Assembly (NCBI GenBank): GCA_903958915.1
Contig: CAJBVC010000304.1
Coordinates: 1 to 8,734, forward strand
Direction: 5' to 3'
Origin: an uncultured beta proteobacterium
GTDB taxonomy: Bacteria > Pseudomonadota > Gammaproteobacteria > Burkholderiales > Burkholderiaceae_C
Length of the DNA: 8,734 nt
Below the pieces are notes generated by a model, which was given only the letters and a program-made list of their open reading frames with translations, had not been told where the DNA came from and did not search any database. Shown here piece by piece: positions 6,176 to 8,734 of this stretch. The first letter of the stretch is position 1. Each line of letters opens with the position of its first letter. The position numbers were made by a program, and so were the translations under genes.

Positions 6176-7587
6176 GCACCAAGATACTGATCGTTGATGA
6201 TGAGGAAATAGTCATCCGTAGCTGCCAGCGGATACTGTCCGACAGCAGTTACGTCGTCGACTCTCTGATGGACGGATATGAAGCCATGCGAAGGGTGGAT
6301 GAGTCGCCATATGACATCGTCTTGCTTGACATCATGATGCCCAAGATCGATGGGATGGAGGTGTTGCAATACATCAAGGAGCGCCATCCACAAGTGGACG
6401 TCATCATGATGACCGGTTTGTCGCAAGTGCAAACTGCCGTCAAGGCCATGAAGTTGGGTGCCTTCGACTATCTGTCCAAGCCCTTTGATCCTGATGAGTT
6501 GCAGCACGTGGTCGACCGTGCACTGGAGCGCAGACACTTGCTACAGGAGAATCGTGACCTCAAAAGCGAGGTTAGCTCGAAGTACCGGTTTGAGAACATC
6601 ATCGGATCGAGTGCAGCCATGCAAGCGGTGTTTGGCCTTATCGCTAAAGGTGCGCCGACCAACAGCACGGTGTTGATCACGGGCGAGAGCGGAACTGGAA
6701 AAGAGGTGATTGCCCGCGCCATTCACTACAACAGCTTGCGCAAGGACCAGCCCTTTGTCACGGTTGACTGCAATACGCTGAGTGAAAATTTGCTGGAAAG
6801 CGAACTGTTCGGCCACACAAAAGGTTCCTTTACCGGCGCAGTGGCGAACAAGAGGGGCATGTTTGACATTGCCAACAACGGAACCCTGTTCATGGACGAG
6901 TTTGGCAACATTCCGCTGTCCACGCAGGCCAAATTGCTGCGCGTTATTCAGGAGCGGGAGTTTCGTCCGGTTGGCAGTACGGTGAGCCAGAAGACCAATG
7001 TGCGCTTGATCACCGCCACCAACAAGGATCTCAAGGCCATGGTGGCGGAAGGTACTTTTCGGGAGGATTTGTACTACCGGGTCAATGTTTTTCCGATCCA
7101 TGCGCCACCACTACGGGACCGGCGCGATGACATACCAGCGCTGACCTTCCACTTCCTCAAACTATTCTGTGCAGAACTGGAGCGGCCGGTTTCCGAGATT
7201 TCCGAGGCTGCGATGAGCATGTTGGTGGGCTATGACTGGCCCGGCAATGTGCGCGAATTGCAAAGTACCGTGCAACGCGCGGTGATATTGGCCTCGGACA
7301 ATGTCATCCATCAGGCGCATTTGGTCAACATCATCGAAGCTCTGCCCAAGAACGAGATGGAAGTGCCGCGTACCAGTGAGGACCTCAAGCGCATCAAGAA
7401 GCAGGTACGTGAGAAATCGGTAGAAGATGTAGAAAAGCTTTTCATCCAGGAAACCCTCAAGCGCAATGACTTCAACGTCACCCGCAGTGCCGAGGAAACC
7501 GGAATGCAACGCTCCAACTTTCAGGCGTTGATGAAGAAATACGGCATCCGGGTGCGCGATACGGAATACGACCCCGACGACGCCTGA
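6172..7587 (+). CDS. NtrC-family sigma54-dependent response regulator
   Basis: 471 residues in three domains. The receiver (about 3-120) has acidic pocket D9/D10, phosphoacceptor D53 in LLDIMMP, T81 and K103. The AAA+ sigma54-activation domain (about 143-370) has Walker A GESGTGKE (171-178), sigma54-contact loop GSFTGA (218-223, canonical GAFTGA), Walker B FMDEF (240-244, usually LDEI) and REDLYYRVNVF. The Fis-type helix-turn-helix (about 421-461) contains NVTRSAEETGMQRSNFQALMKKYGI in outline, read as NVTRSAEETGMQ and RSNFQALMKKYGI. A basic helical linker (KRIKKQVREK) precedes it. It should be phosphorylated by the upstream kinase, whose stop it overlaps, and then drive RNA polymerase-sigma54 open-complex formation. 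Target genes are not shown by the sequence. The convergent cytochrome genes are the nearest candidates, but their promoter is outside the window. Confidence 0.95.
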   Translation: MSTKILIVDDEEIVIRSCQRILSDSSYVVDSLMDGYEAMRRVDESPYDIVLLDIMMPKIDGMEVLQYIKERHPQVDVIMMTGLSQVQTAVKAMKLGAFDYLSKPFDPDELQHVVDRALERRHLLQENRDLKSEVSSKYRFENIIGSSAAMQAVFGLIAKGAPTNSTVLITGESGTGKEVIARAIHYNSLRKDQPFVTVDCNTLSENLLESELFGHTKGSFTGAVANKRGMFDIANNGTLFMDEFGNIPLSTQAKLLRVIQEREFRPVGSTVSQKTNVRLITATNKDLKAMVAEGTFREDLYYRVNVFPIHAPPLRDRRDDIPALTFHFLKLFCAELERPVSEISEAAMSMLVGYDWPGNVRELQSTVQRAVILASDNVIHQAHLVNIIEALPKNEMEVPRTSEDLKRIKKQVREKSVEDVEKLFIQETLKRNDFNVTRSAEETGMQRSNFQALMKKYGIRVRDTEYDPDDA

Positions 7588-7617
7588 CGCCAAGCCTATC
7601 GTTGACGCAGACAAACA

Positions 7618-7638
7618 AAGGGGCCATCGAGGCCCCTT
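7618..7638. terminator. Bidirectional intrinsic terminator between convergent genes
   Basis: AAGGGGCC, loop ATCGA, GGCCCCTT: perfect eight-base arms. It lies 30 nt after the regulator stop and 31 nt before the cytochrome b stop. On the minus strand the stem is followed by TTTGTTTGT, a good U-rich tail. On the plus strand GTGTATT is weaker. It probably ends both transcripts. Confidence 0.8.
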
Positions 7639-7669
7639 GTGTATTGGATGTTGGTCAACTGCCAACCGG

Positions 7670-8305
7670 TCAGCCGTGGTGGCCGTCGCCCTCCACTTCT
7701 TCATAGCCCGTAATCATGGCCTTGAAGTGCGCGCTGGGAGTGTGCCCCAGGCTTGCAAGGTACACGTGCACGATGATAAACCCGCTGAAAACGATGAAGA
7801 GCAGCACGTGGATGGTGTCGACCACACGCACGCCTCCAAGGGCTTCCACGATGCTGGAAAAGCGTGCCACATCCCACAAGAGCAGCCCCGTAAAGAACTG
7901 CGCTGGCACCAGCATCATCATGATGATTTGGTACATCATGCTTTGCAGCGGATTGAACTTGCGATACGCGTTGGGGTGGTGTGGATTGACCTCGCCCCGG
8001 AAGATGCCGTATCCGTAATACTGCATCTGCCGAAAACTCTCCTTGAAGTACTTGGTTGGGCTGAGCTCAGGGTGATACACCTTAATCTTGTCGGTGAACA
8101 GGTAAAACCCCAGCCAGATAAAGAAGTTGGCAATCAGGACGAAGCCGATCCAGTTGTGGAGATCCACGGCCATCTTGAAAGAAACCCACTGAAACAGGTC
8201 CAGATAACGAATCTGCAGTCCGGTCAGAATCAGCAGCACAAAGCCGAAGGCGTTGGTCCAGTGCCAGATGCGTACGGGAAGCGGATGAATATAGATTTTT
8301 TTCAT
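7670..8305 (-). CDS. Membrane cytochrome b (Ni-hydrogenase/thiosulfate reductase cyt b family)
   Basis: A 211-residue integral membrane protein starting MKKIYIHPLPVRIWHWTNA, the standard N-terminus of the PF01292-type cytochrome b family. Four helices are visible at about 18-33, 45-70, 123-144 and 163-184. Likely haem b ligands are H15 or H50 and H166 and H180 (LHNWIGF, DTIHVLLF, IIVHVYLASLGH). This places two haems across the membrane to pass electrons between quinone and a periplasmic partner. NPLQSMMYQIIMMMLVPAQ resembles PhsC/thiosulfate reductase cytochrome b proteins more than HyaC. Length is typical. The ATG follows the upstream cytochrome c stop by 12 nt with AGGAAA as ribosome-binding site, so the two are co-transcribed and probably form one complex. 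No catalytic subunit is in view, so hydrogenase, formate dehydrogenase, or a sulfur or tetrathionate reductase all remain possible. Confidence 0.9.
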   Translation of the reverse strand: MKKIYIHPLPVRIWHWTNAFGFVLLILTGLQIRYLDLFQWVSFKMAVDLHNWIGFVLIANFFIWLGFYLFTDKIKVYHPELSPTKYFKESFRQMQYYGYGIFRGEVNPHHPNAYRKFNPLQSMMYQIIMMMLVPAQFFTGLLLWDVARFSSIVEALGGVRVVDTIHVLLFIVFSGFIIVHVYLASLGHTPSAHFKAMITGYEEVEGDGHHG

Positions 8306-8317
8306 GACGGTTTCCTG
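8306..8317 (-). promoter_or_regulatory. Intercistronic ribosome-binding site, cytochrome c to cytochrome b
   Basis: The 12 nt between the two genes read CAGGAAACCGTC on the minus strand. AGGA lies about 7 nt from the ATG. The short gap leaves no room for a promoter, so the cytochrome b gene depends on upstream transcription. Confidence 0.6.
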
Positions 8318-8734
8318 TTATTTCGGGGCTTGCCCAGATGTTGTAGTGGAGTCTGTACCTGTTGCGCCGGCAGGTCCTGCCGCAAGTGCCGCCAGTCGTT
8401 CGGCTTCCAGGCGTTCACGCACACCTTTGAAAAGCCTCTTCACCGTCATGTGGCCGATGGGAACGCAGACGGCACCCGCGAGCACCATCACCAGCAGATA
8501 GTCAAGCAACTTGATACGGGTACTGCCAATGGCGTAGAAGCCGCGTACTGATTGCATGGATGTCAACGAGCTCAGGACATCCTTCTGTACGCCATGCCGT
8601 AGAGGGCGGCCGTCAGGGCCGGCCATGGTCAAGGTGACACTTTGAAACGGAGCGGCACCTTGTTGATGGCAGGCTCTGCAATCTTTGATCGCCTTTTCTT
8701 TTTCGCTGAGCTGGTGCGCTTCCACACCTGACTG
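8318..8734 (-). CDS. Membrane-anchored c-type cytochrome, C-terminal part, truncated by window edge
   Basis: The last 138 residues of a frame that is open at the window edge (QSGVEAHQLSEKEKAIKD...). A GTG exists near the edge, but a start there would leave no signal sequence, so I treat the gene as 5'-truncated. CRACH (residues 19-23 of the visible part) is a haem c motif, probably the last of several. A periplasmic segment of about 50 residues follows, then a single transmembrane helix (about 76-95, LLDYLLVMVLAGAVCVPIGH), then a positively charged stretch (VKRLFKGVRERLE) and a low-complexity Ala/Gly/Thr tail. The topology is periplasmic haem domain, C-terminal anchor, cytoplasmic tail. It would exchange electrons with the cytochrome b encoded 12 nt downstream. 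The family could not be named. A multihaem subunit of a respiratory reductase (for example octahaem tetrathionate reductase-like) is one possibility. Confidence 0.8.
   Translation of the reverse strand, partial: QSGVEAHQLSEKEKAIKDCRACHQQGAAPFQSVTLTMAGPDGRPLRHGVQKDVLSSLTSMQSVRGFYAIGSTRIKLLDYLLVMVLAGAVCVPIGHMTVKRLFKGVRERLEAERLAALAAGPAGATGTDSTTTSGQAPK

Noticed and set aside
7637..8551. 304-residue open frame antisense to both cytochrome genes
   Set aside because: Its translation is His-, Gln- and Val-rich without family features, it covers the terminator side, and it is explained as a mirror of two well-supported genes.

Overview
This is a gene-dense, moderately GC-rich window with tight ATGA stop/start overlaps. 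Several features suggest a betaproteobacterium of the Comamonadaceae (Rhodoferax, Polaromonas or Acidovorax type). These are the protein families, the family look of the liv/acyl-CoA ligase cluster, and two GC-rich palindromic repeats (about 1388-1500 and 2310-2406) that resemble, from memory, the dispersed repeats of that family. No database was searched, so the genus is an inference.

Left half, minus strand (4373 down to 1): one operon, livH-livM-livG-livF followed by an AMP-forming acyl-CoA ligase cut by the window edge. It encodes a complete membrane and ATPase core of a branched-chain-amino-acid-type (HAAT) ABC importer: two permeases and two ATPases. No substrate-binding protein is visible. 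The ligase ATG directly abuts the livF stop, so import and CoA activation of the imported compound may be linked. Its cargo may be a carboxylic acid rather than an amino acid. One repeat lies inside livG and encodes its atypical C-terminal tail. The other fills the livM-livG gap and ends at the livM stop.

Middle (about 4374-4540): a short divergent regulatory region. It holds a candidate -10 box for liv, a tandem 10-bp repeat, and, on the other strand, a candidate -10 followed by a perfect palindrome in front of the sensor kinase gene.

Right-centre, plus strand (4541-7587): a two-gene two-component system. A membrane histidine kinase carries a periplasmic domain with one classical c-type haem motif (CxxCH) and one likely CX4CH motif. 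It is translationally coupled to an NtrC-type sigma54-dependent response regulator. A hairpin at 7618-7638 can terminate transcription from both sides.

Right end, minus strand (8734 down to 7670): the 3' end of a membrane-anchored c-type cytochrome gene, coupled to a gene for a b-type membrane cytochrome of the Ni-hydrogenase/thiosulfate reductase cyt b family. These two probably form the electron-transfer arm of a respiratory enzyme whose catalytic part lies beyond the window. The most interesting reading is that the haem-bearing kinase senses redox state or a haem ligand and, through sigma54, controls this neighbouring cytochrome module. No target promoter is visible in the window, so this remains a hypothesis.
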